A DNA stretch of 64,000 nt from Allohoeflea poritis (GTDB taxonomy: Bacteria > Pseudomonadota > Alphaproteobacteria > Rhizobiales > Rhizobiaceae), in contig NZ_JAPJZH010000010.1 of NCBI RefSeq assembly GCF_027889715.1, positions 1 to 64,000 on the forward strand. The letters are read 5' to 3'. Shown here in pieces: positions 28,483 to 38,917 of the stretch. The first letter of the stretch is position 1; the number at the start of each line of letters is the position of its first letter. Position numbers and translations under genes: made by a program. The notes under the pieces were generated by a model. The model did no database searches. It was not told where the DNA came from and saw only the letters and a program-made list of their open reading frames with translations.

Positions 28483-29562
28483 ATGAACATGCTCCAGACA
28501 GCCACCAACGATTGGAATGCACAGCCGGAAGCAGGGGCGCTTGAGCGCTTTGGTGCTGTCGATATGCCGGGCCTTGAATTCACGCCCGCAGTGGCGCGCG
28601 AAACCGAGCATCTATATGCACGGGTCAAGGATCATATCCCGGCCATCGAGTGGCCGGTCTTCGCACCCTATATCCACGCCATCAACCGGCTCAAGAAAGA
28701 GCGCGGCGCCGTTATCCTGGCGCATAATTATCAGACGCCGGAGATTTTCCACTGTGTGTCCGACATTGTCGGCGACAGCCTCCAGCTTGCCCGCGAGGCC
28801 GGCACGGTGGACGCCGAAATCATCGTCCAGTGCGGTGTGCATTTCATGGCCGAGACGTCCAAGCTGCTCAATCCGGACAAAACGGTTCTGATCCCCGATC
28901 TCAAGGCCGGGTGCTCATTGTCCGAATCGATCACCGGAGCCGACGTGCGCCGCCTCAAGGCCGCCAATCCCGGCGTTCCGGTGGTCACCTATGTCAACAC
29001 ATCGGCCGATGTGAAGGCGGAAACCGACATCTGCTGCACCTCGTCCAACGCACTCGCCATTGTCGAGAGTCTCGAAGAGGACACGGTGCTGTGCATTCCC
29101 GATGAATATCTGGCGATGAACATCGCCAGGCAGACATCGAAGAAGATCCTGACCTGGAAGGGCCATTGCGAGGTGCATGAGCGCTTCACCGCCGACGAAT
29201 TGCTCGCCTACAAGCAGACCGATCCGAACATTCAGATCATCGGCCACCCGGAATGCCATCCCGACGTCATCGCCGTGTGCGATTTCTCCGGCTCGACCTC
29301 CGGCATGATCAACTATGTCAAGGAAGAACGGCCGCAGAAAGTGCTGCTGGTGACGGAGTGCTCCATGGCGTCCAATGTCGAGGCCGAAACGCCCGGCGTT
29401 GAATTCGTCAAGCCGTGCAACCTTTGCCCGCACATGAAGCGCATCACGCTGCCGAAGATCCTCGACAGCCTCGTTTTCATGAAAGATGAGGTCACCATCG
29501 ATCCGCTGATCGCCGACCGCGCCCGCCTTGCGGTCGAGCGCATGGTCAATCTGGGAAAATGA
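28483..29562 (+). CDS. nadA: Quinolinate synthase A
   Basis: 359 residues. It condenses iminoaspartate with dihydroxyacetone phosphate to quinolinate, using a [4Fe-4S] cluster. Cluster cysteines lie in [18 protein letters not shown] or nearby TECSMASN, and CNLCPHM. ATG at 28483 has GGGGAGAGG upstream; an earlier ATG at 28438 falls inside the putative operator and is rejected. First gene of nadABC. Confidence 0.96.
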   Translation: MNMLQTATNDWNAQPEAGALERFGAVDMPGLEFTPAVARETEHLYARVKDHIPAIEWPVFAPYIHAINRLKKERGAVILAHNYQTPEIFHCVSDIVGDSLQLAREAGTVDAEIIVQCGVHFMAETSKLLNPDKTVLIPDLKAGCSLSESITGADVRRLKAANPGVPVVTYVNTSADVKAETDICCTSSNALAIVESLEEDTVLCIPDEYLAMNIARQTSKKILTWKGHCEVHERFTADELLAYKQTDPNIQIIGHPECHPDVIAVCDFSGSTSGMINYVKEERPQKVLLVTECSMASNVEAETPGVEFVKPCNLCPHMKRITLPKILDSLVFMKDEVTIDPLIADRARLAVERMVNLGK

Positions 29563-31160
29563 GCAGCACAACGGTCTTTTCTCCGCGTAGCTGGGCCGGC
29601 ATTGACGATGTGGTTATCGTCGGCGGTGGCCTGGCCGGCCTTTTCTGCGCGCTGAAGCTCGCGCCACGGCCGGTCTCCGTGCTGGCTGCGGCGCCGATCG
29701 GGCAGGGAGCATCCTCCGCCTGGGCACAGGCCGGCATCGCCGCCGCCATCAGCGAGGGCGACACGACCGAAAAGCACCTCCAGGACACCGTGGCGGCGGG
29801 TGCCGGCATTGTTGATGAGAAGATCGCCCGCGCCATGATTGACGAGGGCCCCGATCGCATCGACGATCTGCTGCGCTATGGCGTTCCCTTCGATCGCGAT
29901 CTGGAAGGCCGCCTGGCCGTATCCCGCGAGGCCGCGCATCGCGAGAGCCGCGTTGTCGGCGTGCGCGGCGACATGGCGGGCAAGGCCATCATGGAAGCGC
30001 TCATTGCCGAGGTCCGCAAAACGCCGTCAATCCGTCTGCTCGAGGGCTATGTGGTCGAAACGCTGATGACCGAAGGGCGCTATGTGACCGGGGTGGTGGC
30101 GCGCCCGGAGTGCGGCAAGTCGAAAACCCGCCTGGCGTTTCCGACCCGGGCGGTCGTCCTGTGTTCGGGCGGGATCGGTCATCTCTACGCGGCGACCACC
30201 AATCCCGGCCAGGCGAGCGGCGGCGGCACCGGCATGGCGGCACGGGCCGGTGCGGTGATCGCCGATCCGGAATTCGTCCAGTTTCACCCCACCTCGATCG
30301 ATGTCGGGCGCGACCCGGCGCCGCTTGCCACCGAGGCTTTGCGCGGTGACGGCGCGACGCTCATCAATGGTTTGGGCCACCGGTTCATGACCGATCTTCA
30401 CCAGGACGCGGAACTCGCTCCGCGCGATATCGTCGCGCGCGGCATCTATGCCGAGGTTCAGGCCGGGCGCGGCGCGTTTCTCGACTGCACGCGCGCGATC
30501 GGGGCACAATTCGCGGACCGGTTCCCCACGGTTCACGCCTATTGCCGCAAGGCCGGGATTGATCCGGTCCGGGAGCCGATCCCGGTTGTCCCGGCGGCCC
30601 ATTATCACATGGGCGGCGTTCTGGTGGATGCCGACGGGCGGACCTCGCTTGACGGTTTGTGGGCCGCCGGTGAAGTCACTTCCACGGGCGCCCATGGTGC
30701 AAACCGCCTTGCGTCCAATTCGCTGCTTGAGGCCGTCGTGTTCGCCGGGCGCATCGCCGAGGATATCCAGGGGTTGCTGCCTGCACCGAAATGCGACAAT
30801 TGGGCAAGCCCGGCCGACGAATCCGACGATATCGTTACGGAAAGCGATAGTCCGGAATTGCAGCTTCTGCGGCGCACGATGAGCGATTGCGCTGGCGTCA
30901 TCCGCGACCGGGACGGGCTGACGAGGGCGGCGCGCCTCATTGCAGAACTGGAAGCCAAAAATCGCAAGGCGCGTTTCGGAAACATGCTGATCACCGCGAA
31001 ATTAGTCGTGGCCGGTGCGCTGTTGCGAGAGGAAAGCCGCGGCGCGCATTTTCGCTCCGATAGACCCGCCCCAGATCCTCAGTGGAAAAAACGCACCTAT
31101 CTGACCCTCCCCGAGGCCGACGACATTGTCGGCAGCGCAGCCGAAATGGTCGCGGCATGA
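29559..31160 (+). CDS. nadB: L-aspartate oxidase
   Basis: 533 residues. The FAD-binding start [17 protein letters not shown], the active-site region [16 protein letters not shown] and [20 protein letters not shown] identify the succinate dehydrogenase/fumarate reductase flavoprotein family, subtype NadB. It oxidises aspartate to iminoaspartate for NadA. Its start overlaps the nadA stop by 4 bases. Confidence 0.95.
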   Translation: MSSTTVFSPRSWAGIDDVVIVGGGLAGLFCALKLAPRPVSVLAAAPIGQGASSAWAQAGIAAAISEGDTTEKHLQDTVAAGAGIVDEKIARAMIDEGPDRIDDLLRYGVPFDRDLEGRLAVSREAAHRESRVVGVRGDMAGKAIMEALIAEVRKTPSIRLLEGYVVETLMTEGRYVTGVVARPECGKSKTRLAFPTRAVVLCSGGIGHLYAATTNPGQASGGGTGMAARAGAVIADPEFVQFHPTSIDVGRDPAPLATEALRGDGATLINGLGHRFMTDLHQDAELAPRDIVARGIYAEVQAGRGAFLDCTRAIGAQFADRFPTVHAYCRKAGIDPVREPIPVVPAAHYHMGGVLVDADGRTSLDGLWAAGEVTSTGAHGANRLASNSLLEAVVFAGRIAEDIQGLLPAPKCDNWASPADESDDIVTESDSPELQLLRRTMSDCAGVIRDRDGLTRAARLIAELEAKNRKARFGNMLITAKLVVAGALLREESRGAHFRSDRPAPDPQWKKRTYLTLPEADDIVGSAAEMVAA

Positions 31161-32011
31161 CGGACCTTTCCGCCCTGTCACCCCTCCTTGTGGAACGGTG
31201 CGCCCGCGCCGCGCTTGAGGAGGATCTCGGCCGTGCCGGCGACATCACCAGCCAGGCAACGATCGGCGCCGACGCGACCGCCAGGGCTGTTATCGCCACC
31301 AGGCAGGACGGTGTGGTGGCCGGAATGCCGCTTGTGGCGAGCGCATTCCGGATTATCGATCCCGGCATGTCCGTCCGATGCGAGGTTGCGGATGGCGCGC
31401 ATTGCTCTGCCGGCGGCGTTCTTGCACGCGTCGAGGGCAACGCCCGAAGCATGTTGGCCGCCGAGCGCGTCGCGTTGAATTTCCTCATGCATCTGTCCGG
31501 CATCGCGACGCTGACCGCAGCCTATGCCGACAAGATCGCCCATACCGATGCACGGGTCTGCTGCACACGCAAGACCATCCCGGGCTTGCGCGTTCTTGAG
31601 AAATATGCGGTGCGCTGCGGCGGAGGCCGCAACCACCGTTTCGGCCTCGACGATGCCGTGCTCATCAAGGACAACCACATCGCCGTCTCCGGCGGCGTTG
31701 CGAAGGCCATCGAGGTGGCCCGTTCCCACTGCGGCCACATGGTCACGATCGAGGTCGAGGTGGATACGCTGGCGCAGTTGGAGGAGGCTCTGACCGCGTC
31801 GCCGGATGCCGTGCTGCTCGACAACATGTCGCCCGAAACGCTGACCGAGGCGGTTCGTGTCAATGCCGGGCGCGCGGTGCTGGAAGCATCGGGCAATATC
31901 GATCTGGCAACCATCGCCGCTGTGGCCGAGACCGGCGTCGACTACATCTCCACGTCGAAGATCACCATGGCGGCACCGCCGCTCGATGTCGGCCTTGACA
32001 TCTTTGTCTAA
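31157..32011 (+). CDS. nadC: Nicotinate-nucleotide pyrophosphorylase (carboxylating)
   Basis: 284 residues. The quinolinate and PRPP site is visible in [38 protein letters not shown] and the C-terminal [12 protein letters not shown]. It converts quinolinate to nicotinate mononucleotide. The start overlaps the nadB stop as ATGA. It converges on nadQ and the two stops overlap by 4 bases. Confidence 0.96.
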   Translation: MTDLSALSPLLVERCARAALEEDLGRAGDITSQATIGADATARAVIATRQDGVVAGMPLVASAFRIIDPGMSVRCEVADGAHCSAGGVLARVEGNARSMLAAERVALNFLMHLSGIATLTAAYADKIAHTDARVCCTRKTIPGLRVLEKYAVRCGGGRNHRFGLDDAVLIKDNHIAVSGGVAKAIEVARSHCGHMVTIEVEVDTLAQLEEALTASPDAVLLDNMSPETLTEAVRVNAGRAVLEASGNIDLATIAAVAETGVDYISTSKITMAAPPLDVGLDIFV

Positions 32012-32988
32012 CGCCCGCCGACCTTGATGCCAGGCGCCGGGCGTTCCTCCAGAACCTCCCTGCGGAATCGGTAGAGTGCTGCGGGGCGCCCGCCCGTCGC
32101 CGTGCTGGTTGCGCCCGTGGTCTCGACCAGCTTGGCGCCTTCGACCAGCCGGCGGAAATTCTGCTTGTGCAGGTGGCGGCCGGAGATCGCTTCGACAGTC
32201 GATTGAAGCGCGGTGAGGGTGAATTCCGTTGGCATCAGTTCGAAGATGACGGGCCGGTATTTCAGCTTGCCGCGCAGCCGCGCCATGGCCGTTGCCAGGA
32301 TGCGCCGGTGATCGAGCCGCATCTGGCGTCCAAGCGGTGCCGGCAGGCCGGTCGATCCGGTTCGGCGGTCGGCCACGGCCTCATCGACGAGGCCTGCCTC
32401 GTAAAGAAGCTCGTAGCGTTCAAGCACCCGTTCCTCGTCCCACGGGAAATCATCGTCGCCAAAGGCAAGGCGCAACCGCGAGCGCCGGTTGGGCAGTTTG
32501 CCGTGGCTTTCCTCCAGCGGACGGTCGGCCCAGGCCTTGAGTGCCGGCAGGATCGTGTCGTCGAGGATACCGGGCCGCCCGGCGCGCCAGTCCTCCCATG
32601 GCAGGTACCCGTACCAGTTGCGCCATTGCGCACCGCTGCTTTGAAGCGCGCCCGTCTGCTCGCCGTCATTTCGGGTGAGCGCCAGATAGCCGACGGAAAC
32701 GATATGAAGATCGACATCGTCCGGCTGCTTGTGCCTGCCACGGTCACCGAATGTGTAGAGTTGTTCGACATAGCCGAGATGCAGTGCTGTCTGCTGTTCG
32801 ACAGAGGCGCGCAAGCCGGTTTCGAACGTACGGTGCGACAGCGGATCGAATGAACCCAGCGGCAACCCGTCCGGCACCGCCTTTCCGTCTTCGTCCCGCG
32901 TGACGACGAGGATTTTGGGATCATTGCCCTCGACTGAGACGATGGCGGCGTTGAGCCCGATTTCGACGGCTGTTGAATCAGAAGCCAT
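32008..32988 (-). CDS. nadQ: NadQ-type NAD-biosynthesis regulator (NUDIX-like sensor plus winged helix)
   Basis: 326 residues. The N-terminal half is NUDIX-like but its catalytic box is degenerate: the region GSFDPLSHRTFETGLRASVE lacks the REXXEE acids, so it should bind rather than hydrolyse a dinucleotide. The C-terminal ~130 residues resemble the NrtR-type winged helix. This is the arrangement of NadQ, the alphaproteobacterial repressor of nadABC. A palindrome before nadA is the likely target. ATG at 32988 is preferred; it overlaps the phosphatase gene by 11 bases. Confidence 0.87.
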   Translation of the reverse strand: MASDSTAVEIGLNAAIVSVEGNDPKILVVTRDEDGKAVPDGLPLGSFDPLSHRTFETGLRASVEQQTALHLGYVEQLYTFGDRGRHKQPDDVDLHIVSVGYLALTRNDGEQTGALQSSGAQWRNWYGYLPWEDWRAGRPGILDDTILPALKAWADRPLEESHGKLPNRRSRLRLAFGDDDFPWDEERVLERYELLYEAGLVDEAVADRRTGSTGLPAPLGRQMRLDHRRILATAMARLRGKLKYRPVIFELMPTEFTLTALQSTVEAISGRHLHKQNFRRLVEGAKLVETTGATSTATGGRPAALYRFRREVLEERPAPGIKVGGR

Positions 32989-33508
32989 CGGATCTGATCT
33001 CCAGTGGCAGGATAAAGGGTTTTCCCTCTGCGGCTTCCGCGCCACGCCCGATCCGGGCGATCGCTTCGATCATGCGTCCGTCCCGGCCGAGCGCCGCGTC
33101 CGCCAGCTGGATCAGGCGGGCATTGGGTGTCGCCGAGGGCGATCGCCGCCTGAGTTCCAGCGCAAGCTGCATCGCGTCCAGATCCGGATTGAGTGCCAGG
33201 GCGACGCTATAGGCCGCGGCGGTGGATCGCGAGATGCCCATCCAGCAGTGGATGAGAAGGGGGGCGGAACGGTCCCATTCCCGTGCGAAATCGATCAGAC
33301 GGGAAACATGGTGCCCTTCCGGCGGGCGCAAGCCTTCGATATTCGCGCTGATGTCATTCATGTCGAGGCGAAGATGGCGCTCCGCCAGGATGCCGGGAGG
33401 GCGTCGGACTTCGTGTTCGTTGGAGATCAGCGTGATCATCTCGCGCGCCTGATGCGCCCGGGCGGTGGCGGGAAGCTTCGAAAGCGAGCAGACGACAATA
33501 TGTGTCAT
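32978..33508 (-). CDS. Protein tyrosine phosphatase-like protein
   Basis: 176 residues. The P-loop HCWMGISRSTAAAY has the HCxxGxxRS form of cysteine-based phosphatases, with an upstream acid candidate in DMNDIS. Similar cyclin-like/dual-specificity phosphatases occur next to nadQ-like genes in rhizobia. The substrate is unknown. It lies 9 bases after the HD gene and overlaps nadQ, so the group ygfZ-HD-PTP-nadQ looks like one transcript. Confidence 0.85.
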   Translation of the reverse strand: MTHIVVCSLSKLPATARAHQAREMITLISNEHEVRRPPGILAERHLRLDMNDISANIEGLRPPEGHHVSRLIDFAREWDRSAPLLIHCWMGISRSTAAAYSVALALNPDLDAMQLALELRRRSPSATPNARLIQLADAALGRDGRMIEAIARIGRGAEAAEGKPFILPLEIRSDGF

Positions 33509-33517
33509 AGTGAAGAC

Positions 33518-34141
33518 TCAGGCGCGTTTCTTGTCGTGTCCGCGCAGTGCCTCTATTGCCTCGAAGCGCCGCACGAATTCCCCTTGCACGTGCGTGGCCG
33601 GCAGCGGATCGAGCGAGACCATATCACGGCTTACTCCGCGCGGTCGCCCGAAAAGCTTCTCAGCCTCGCTCTCGGAAAATCCCGCCAGCTCCGTCGCTTC
33701 GAAAAATGCGGATATGCGGTCGGCGCGCTTGATGAGTGCCTTCAACGCCTTGGGCATCGCGGGCGCAAGCCCGAACCTGAGATGCACCGCTTCCTCAAGT
33801 CTCTTTTCGACCTTCTTGTAGTCGCCGCCCATGATTGCCTTGAACGGCGAGATCATGTCGCCGATGACATATTCCGGCGCGTCGTGCAGCAGAGCGACCA
33901 GGCATTCGTCTGCGCTGGCGGACGGCCGCAGGCGCCGGAAAATCTCTTCCACGACCACAGAATGCTGCGCCACCGAAAAGGCGTGGTTACCGGTCGTCTG
34001 ACCGTTCCAGCGCGCAACACGGGCAAGACCATGGGCTATGTCGCCGATTTCGATATCCAGCGGCGAGGGATCGATGAGATCGAGCCGGCGGCCGGACAGC
34101 ATGCGCTGCCAGGCGCGCGGCGACGTGGAAGCTGCCGGCAT
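33518..34141 (-). CDS. HD-domain phosphohydrolase (YfbR-like)
   Basis: 207 residues. Metal ligands are visible as H in NHAFSVAQHS, the HD pair in ALLHDAPEYVIGDM and a later D in LIKRADRISAF, the pattern of YfbR-like 5'-nucleotidases. The likely role is dephosphorylation of nucleotides in the cytoplasm. It starts 3 bases after the ygfZ stop with TTGAGGA as ribosome site inside that gene. Confidence 0.88.
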   Translation of the reverse strand: MPAASTSPRAWQRMLSGRRLDLIDPSPLDIEIGDIAHGLARVARWNGQTTGNHAFSVAQHSVVVEEIFRRLRPSASADECLVALLHDAPEYVIGDMISPFKAIMGGDYKKVEKRLEEAVHLRFGLAPAMPKALKALIKRADRISAFFEATELAGFSESEAEKLFGRPRGVSRDMVSLDPLPATHVQGEFVRRFEAIEALRGHDKKRA

Positions 34142-34144
34142 TCC

Positions 34145-34993
34145 TCAAGCCTCGCCGGCAGCGTCAGCCGTGGGAAAGGAAAGGCCGGTCCAGGCCGGCA
34201 GAGTGGCCTCCACGGGAACGTCACCGGCAAGAAGCGGCGTGTTGCTGTCGCGTGCCGCCGCGACCTTGTCGATCCGGACAAGCGCCAGGCCGCGATTGCC
34301 CGCAACCGTCCCGAGCAATCCGACAGCGCGGCCGCCGGCGGTGAGCGAGGACCCGGTTTCGGGGAGGGGGGCTTGCCCCTCGACGATGACGACGCGCCGT
34401 CTTGCGGTGGAGCGGTGCTGCATCCGCGATACGACTTCCTGCCCGACAAAACAGCCCTTTTTGAACGAAACACCGCCGTTCAGATCGAACGAGATGTCGT
34501 GCGGGAAAGCATCGGACAGAGCATAGTCGGCGCCGGCTTCGGCAACCCCGTTCTCAACCCGAAGGTGATCATAATCCTCATGTGAGGCGGTTTGCGAGGG
34601 CGAGGCGCCGTAAATCCTGTAAACGTTGGCCTCGTTCCGGAAGCGGTCGTCCAGCAGCCAGCCATCCTGCTGCTCTCCACCCCACGCCGCGTGGACCGAA
34701 ACATCGTCGACGGGCGCAATCTCGGCCTTGGCGCGCAAGCGGTACATCATCATGCGTTGCACAAATCCCCCGACCTTCGCCCTGGGAAGATCCAAAAGAA
34801 AACGGTCCGCCCCGTCGCGTGATATCAGAAACTCAAACAGGATCTTGCCCTGGGGCGTCAGTAATGCACCCGGCCGCGCCACACCGTCGGGAAGATTTTC
34901 AACCTCGCAGGAGATCACATCCTGCAGCAGCATCTGCGCGTCGTCTCCGGAGATGCCGACCAGAGCCCGGTCGGTGAGTGCGGCACAGTGCAT
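34145..34993 (-). CDS. ygfZ: Folate-binding YgfZ/IbaG-type Fe-S assembly protein
   Basis: 282 residues. The family motif KKGCFVGQEVVSRMQHR holds the conserved cysteine of YgfZ, a folate-binding protein related to GcvT that helps maintain some iron-sulfur enzymes. NadA, an iron-sulfur enzyme, is encoded nearby, but a direct link is only a suggestion. It is the first gene of the minus-strand group that ends with nadQ. Confidence 0.9.
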   Translation of the reverse strand: MHCAALTDRALVGISGDDAQMLLQDVISCEVENLPDGVARPGALLTPQGKILFEFLISRDGADRFLLDLPRAKVGGFVQRMMMYRLRAKAEIAPVDDVSVHAAWGGEQQDGWLLDDRFRNEANVYRIYGASPSQTASHEDYDHLRVENGVAEAGADYALSDAFPHDISFDLNGGVSFKKGCFVGQEVVSRMQHRSTARRRVVIVEGQAPLPETGSSLTAGGRAVGLLGTVAGNRGLALVRIDKVAAARDSNTPLLAGDVPVEATLPAWTGLSFPTADAAGEA

Positions 34994-35064
34994 GATGACC
35001 CCATATTCCGATTGTTCAGCAGGACCTTAGGTAGTCTGCCAAACGTGAATGGACAAGAGGTCCG

Positions 35065-35835
35065 CTAGTCACCTGCCACGAAGAATTTCCAATCGCCCTC
35101 GGGTCCGATGCCGGTCCGGTAGAAGATATAGGCGCCAAACGCCTTCATGTCCTCATAGTCGCCCGCGGTGACAATACGGTAGAGTTCCACCATCTGGCGC
35201 TCGTCGAGGCCATCGAGTGGCAGGGCATAGAAATAGGGCCACAGATAGATCTCGGTGGGCTCGCCCGCGTCGAGATGCACATAACCTGAGCTGAAGATAT
35301 CGAGCAGGATGGCCAGCAGTTCCTGTCCTTCGCCGTCACCGGAGTTTTCCTTGAGATACTCGATCGGATCGCCCTCATAGCCGCTAATGGACAGCTGCGT
35401 TTGGGTGATGCCGGTGCCGAGAAGTGGCCGAAGCCCCTCCACGCGGCCCTTTGACGCCGCCTCGATGATCAGTTCGCGCATGCGCTGCACCGGCGCCGGC
35501 AGCCTGTCGATGTCATAGCGAACCACGACCGCTTCGCCGGGAACGGCAGGCGCTTCATCGATCGTCACATCGGTCTCAAACGTATCGCCCGGCTCTGTCT
35601 CTGTATCGATCGGGATACCCGGCCTGTCATCACCCGCCCTCGGCCCGTCCGCCGTATCCGCGTCGGAACTGCCGATTCCGCTCAGCGCCAGCGCATCGTT
35701 GACAATGACTGTGCGATCACTGTGATGGGTATCGGATTTCGCGGCCGACAGGGCGAGGCCCATCGAAAGCGGGTTCAACAACATGAATGCCGTGATCCCG
35801 CCGACAACGCATCCGGTTCCCCGCGTTTTCTGCAT
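35065..35835 (-). CDS. Hypothetical exported protein
   Basis: 256 residues. A hydrophobic N-terminus (GGITAFMLLNPLSMGLALSA) suggests export or a membrane anchor. It is followed by an acidic, disordered-looking segment to ~residue 95 and a folded C-terminal half (LPAPVQRMRELIIEAASKGR and later). It resembles conserved hypothetical proteins of rhizobia. I recognise no enzyme motif. The reading frame is supported by consistent third-position GC. Confidence 0.7.
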   Translation of the reverse strand: MQKTRGTGCVVGGITAFMLLNPLSMGLALSAAKSDTHHSDRTVIVNDALALSGIGSSDADTADGPRAGDDRPGIPIDTETEPGDTFETDVTIDEAPAVPGEAVVVRYDIDRLPAPVQRMRELIIEAASKGRVEGLRPLLGTGITQTQLSISGYEGDPIEYLKENSGDGEGQELLAILLDIFSSGYVHLDAGEPTEIYLWPYFYALPLDGLDERQMVELYRIVTAGDYEDMKAFGAYIFYRTGIGPEGDWKFFVAGD

Positions 35836-35874
35836 GCCTGCAGCCGCTCCCAGTGCACCGCCGTCCGGTCTGAA

Positions 35875-36135
35875 TTACTGTATCAGACGCTCCGGCGAAA
35901 ATTCTCCAGTCAGCATGCGCCGCTTCAGATCTTCGAGCATCGCCTCGGTGGCGTCCTCGCCGAATAGTTTGACCGTCTCGCGCATGACCGTCACAAAAGC
36001 GGCGTCTGCGATAATTTCCGGTTCGATTCCGTCCGCAACGCCCTCCGCCCAGGCCTCTGTCTGATGCTCAAGGGCGGTTTGCATTTTTTCGTAGACGATC
36101 ATTTCGTCTATTTCGGACAAACTTGTTTCTGTCAT
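35875..36135 (-). CDS. Small acidic hypothetical protein
   Basis: 86 residues from an ATG at 36135, with AGGTGG just upstream. It is helical and acidic (ALEHQTEAWAEGVADG, then FVTVMRETVKLFGED), with no signal peptide or membrane segment. It sits 39 bases before the exported hypothetical gene in the same direction. No function can be assigned. Confidence 0.6.
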   Translation of the reverse strand: MTETSLSEIDEMIVYEKMQTALEHQTEAWAEGVADGIEPEIIADAAFVTVMRETVKLFGEDATEAMLEDLKRRMLTGEFSPERLIQ

Positions 36136-36234
36136 ATCACCACCTGGAGACCAAATCTCCACTACTTCCCGACCTTAAGGTAACACGCAAATCACGGCAG
36201 AAACGGCGCAGTGAAAGATCAGGTTAACAAAGTA

Positions 36235-36621
36235 CTAATTTCCGTAGCGCGCTATGATCTCCGATGCAAGCTCAAGCCCCTGCTTGCGATAGAGTTCTTC
36301 CGCCTCAATGGCGACGCTGTTGCATTTTCGATGCACCGAGGCGAACGAACGGTACCCCTTGTTGAAGGCGGCGACAAAGCGCGCGCGCCGTGCCGGATCG
36401 GTTGCCTCGATGTCGATAAGGGCCTGCATCCTGTTGCGCCATCCTTCTTCGGAACCCAGGCACAGCTTGCGCAAATAGTGCACCGAGCCGACGATCTCGG
36501 AAAGCTGGATCAGTCTTTGCTCATAGGGCGGCTCAGCGTTCTGCGCCGCTGCTGGCGATACAGCGATCAGAGACAGCATTGTGGAGAGCGCGGCAGCGCG
36601 GCAAAAACGTTTCATGGCCAT
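36235..36621 (-). CDS. TIGR02301-family secreted protein
   Basis: 128 residues. A signal peptide (MLSLIAVSPAAAQ) leads to a small helical protein with VGSVHYLRKLC and YRSFASVHRKCNSVA, the pattern of the TIGR02301 family of alphaproteobacteria. Two cysteines could form a disulfide. The role is unknown. In related genomes this family often lies near a NUDIX gene, as it does here. Confidence 0.8.
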   Translation of the reverse strand: MAMKRFCRAAALSTMLSLIAVSPAAAQNAEPPYEQRLIQLSEIVGSVHYLRKLCLGSEEGWRNRMQALIDIEATDPARRARFVAAFNKGYRSFASVHRKCNSVAIEAEELYRKQGLELASEIIARYGN

Positions 36622-36712
36622 GATTTAGCATGGAAACGAAAAGCCGCGAAAGCGGCATTGTGCGATAAGCCTTAACGGCGTTTTGAGGCACGTTTCCGAG
36701 TGAGGAACGGGC

Positions 36713-37711
36713 CTATTCACTGGCCGCCTTCTCGATCTTCGTTTCCGGCATGAAGGCGTGGGCGACAAAGGCGAAAGTGATGTCATAGGGCACATCCTTG
36801 CCGTCGCGCTGCACAGTGATGTTTCCGACTTCGCGGCCATCGCCGATGTCGCCCGTGTCGAGCGCAGATGCCTGTCCTTCTTCCCAGGCGATGGTAAGGC
36901 CGCGCCGCTCGAGCGGACCTTCCTCGCGGACCTTGAGCATCGTCACGGCGATCGGATCGCCGCCGTCGCGCACCAGCACCACCCGTGCCATCGCCGGGAT
37001 ATCCTCGGGCAACTCGCCCCGGTAGAGGAACGGACGATCCCGCGTATCGTAGCGCTCATAGGGATTGCGGCCGTAGTCGCGCATGCCCGGATTGTTGGGA
37101 ACAAGCACCTTTCCGTCCGGGTGGCGGGTCTTGAAATTCTTCCAGGACTCCAGCCGCGAAGGAATGAGTTCCAGCTTCATGCCCGTCAGTTCTCCAGCAA
37201 TTGCCTCGCCGGTGAATTGCTGCCACCAGCTTTCGGTGCGCCGGTCATACATGACGAGATCGGAGTTCCGAAGCTTGCCGGTCGTACCGAACGTGTCGGC
37301 CGCGCCGCCGATCCGGCGATCAAAGACCAGTGCCGCATTGCAGAGGGGGCAATAGGTCACGGTAACGGGCAAGCCGCCGACCGTGTCGTTGACAATCTCG
37401 TGCCACATGAGGATGCGCAACGGATAAGCGCGCGCGTCGCCATTGATCTCCAGACCCATCACCGGTTCCCGGTCGATAAGGTCCTCCACCTCCGATACTG
37501 CCGTGAAGCTGGGATTATCGATTGATGGAATCCCGTCCTTCGGCGGCCCGCCGGACATGATTTCGCTGTATGCGATCGCGTGCCTGGAGAAATCGGTCGA
37601 CCAGCCCTCGCGCTCCCACCGGTCCGGATCGGACCATGCGGTGCCGGGTAGAAGCAGCATCCCCGCCAGCAGCAGGGCAGTGAGCCGGATGAGTGAATGC
37701 GCGCTGGCCAT
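36713..37711 (-). CDS. DUF3179 protein, exported
   Basis: 332 residues from an ATG at 37711, preceded by GGAG. A signal peptide (LTALLLAGMLLLPGTAWS) is followed by the DUF3179 domain with YPLRILMWHEIVND and the cysteine pair TYCPLCNAALVFDR. The two cysteines in a CxxC pattern suggest metal or redox chemistry, but no activity is established for the family. Confidence 0.88.
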   Translation of the reverse strand: MASAHSLIRLTALLLAGMLLLPGTAWSDPDRWEREGWSTDFSRHAIAYSEIMSGGPPKDGIPSIDNPSFTAVSEVEDLIDREPVMGLEINGDARAYPLRILMWHEIVNDTVGGLPVTVTYCPLCNAALVFDRRIGGAADTFGTTGKLRNSDLVMYDRRTESWWQQFTGEAIAGELTGMKLELIPSRLESWKNFKTRHPDGKVLVPNNPGMRDYGRNPYERYDTRDRPFLYRGELPEDIPAMARVVLVRDGGDPIAVTMLKVREEGPLERRGLTIAWEEGQASALDTGDIGDGREVGNITVQRDGKDVPYDITFAFVAHAFMPETKIEKAASE

Positions 37712-37796
37712 CGGTCGGTCTCCGGATTGTGTCAGGGGCAACCTAGCAAGCCCATCAAGCGTGCAGCCACTCAAGGGTCCTCACATTTTTTTGATG

Positions 37797-38246
37797 TCAG
37801 GCTTCCATCGACAGAACGCGCGGCTCCGGCTCATGGCCGTGCATGTCGATATACTCAACGCATTCCAGGACGCTTGGCGGCGTTGGCAGCGACCGGATTT
37901 CCTCGATCGTGAACCAGCCGGCATCCGCCGCATCGTCGGCGGCGACCGCCTCCTGGCCATCCGCTGCCTCAACAAGATGAACCGCCAGCACATAGTGGCT
38001 TTCCAGCACACCGTCATCGCCATGCGCAATCAGATCGTACAGCCGGAAAAACCGCGCATGATCGCCCCGTATCCCGGTTTCCTCACGAAGTTCGCGCAGG
38101 GCGGCGATGTCCAGCCGTTCGCCGGGCTCCACCTTGCCGCCCGGAAACGCGTACTGGCCCTGCGACTGGCCTTTGCCGCGCAGCACCAGGAGGTAGCGGT
38201 TCTCGCGCCGCAATATCGCGGACACAGCAATCCGGGGATAAGCCAT
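37797..38246 (-). CDS. NUDIX hydrolase
   Basis: 149 residues. The NUDIX box is intact: GGKVEPGERLDIAALRELRE followed by ETGI. Such small enzymes hydrolyse nucleoside diphosphates linked to other groups; the substrate is not determined. AAGGAAG precedes the start. It is divergent from the DUF2799 lipoprotein gene. Confidence 0.92.
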   Translation of the reverse strand: MAYPRIAVSAILRRENRYLLVLRGKGQSQGQYAFPGGKVEPGERLDIAALRELREETGIRGDHARFFRLYDLIAHGDDGVLESHYVLAVHLVEAADGQEAVAADDAADAGWFTIEEIRSLPTPPSVLECVEYIDMHGHEPEPRVLSMEA

Positions 38247-38353
38247 AATCGAAACTTCCTTGCCGTGTCTTCCTTGTTATCCTGCGGGCCGGTATTTCGC
38301 CGCGATTCATCCTATTGAATAATCGACAAGGAAAACAGCCAGACAGGACCGCC

Positions 38354-38905
38354 ATGCGCTCATCAAGACTGTCCGCAATGATCTGGATTCTCGCCGCGCC
38401 CCTGGTGTTGTCGGCCTGCGCCACGCTGAACGAGGCCGAGTGCCAGACCGCGAACTGGCGCGATCTGGGTCAGCGCAACGGCCAGGAGGGCAGGGCATCA
38501 TCCTATATCGTCGAGCATGAGAAGGCCTGTTCGCGTTACGGCACGCCGGTTGACGCGGCCTCCTGGCGCGCCGGCTGGGAAGTCGGCATCCGGCAGTATT
38601 GCCGACCGCAGAACGGCCTGATTGTCGGACGCGAGGGCAAATATTACGCGCAGTCGTGCCCGGCCGATGTCGCGCCCGGTTTCCTGAGAACCTACGCGAT
38701 CGGCAAGCGTGTCTATGATGCCCGTCAGGAGCGTGACCGGGTGCGCGGCGAAATCGACGATCTCACGAGCAAGATTGCGGAAGCCGGCGACGAAGGCGAA
38801 CGCGCGCGCCTGGCAACGCAGTTGTCGTTCAAACAGAACGATCTGTTCCGTGCCCAGGAGCGGCTGCGCGACGCCGAGATCGATGCGGATCGCGTCACCT
38901 TCTAG
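38354..38905 (+). CDS. DUF2799 lipoprotein
   Basis: 183 residues. A lipoprotein signal peptide ends with the lipobox LSAC, cysteine 22. The DUF2799 segment includes NWRDLGQRNGQEGR and ISRY-like repeats, and the C-terminus is a charged helix likely to form a coiled coil (ERDRVRGEIDDLTSKIAEAG). It is probably anchored in the outer or inner membrane; the role is unknown. It lies 12 bases before the SRAP gene. Confidence 0.85.
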   Translation: MRSSRLSAMIWILAAPLVLSACATLNEAECQTANWRDLGQRNGQEGRASSYIVEHEKACSRYGTPVDAASWRAGWEVGIRQYCRPQNGLIVGREGKYYAQSCPADVAPGFLRTYAIGKRVYDARQERDRVRGEIDDLTSKIAEAGDEGERARLATQLSFKQNDLFRAQERLRDAEIDADRVTF

Positions 38906-38917
38906 GAACGATTGCCT

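Noticed and set aside
32900-34585. 561-codon plus-strand frame opposite nadQ, PTP, HD and ygfZ
   Set aside because: It spans four well-supported minus-strand genes and has no family features.
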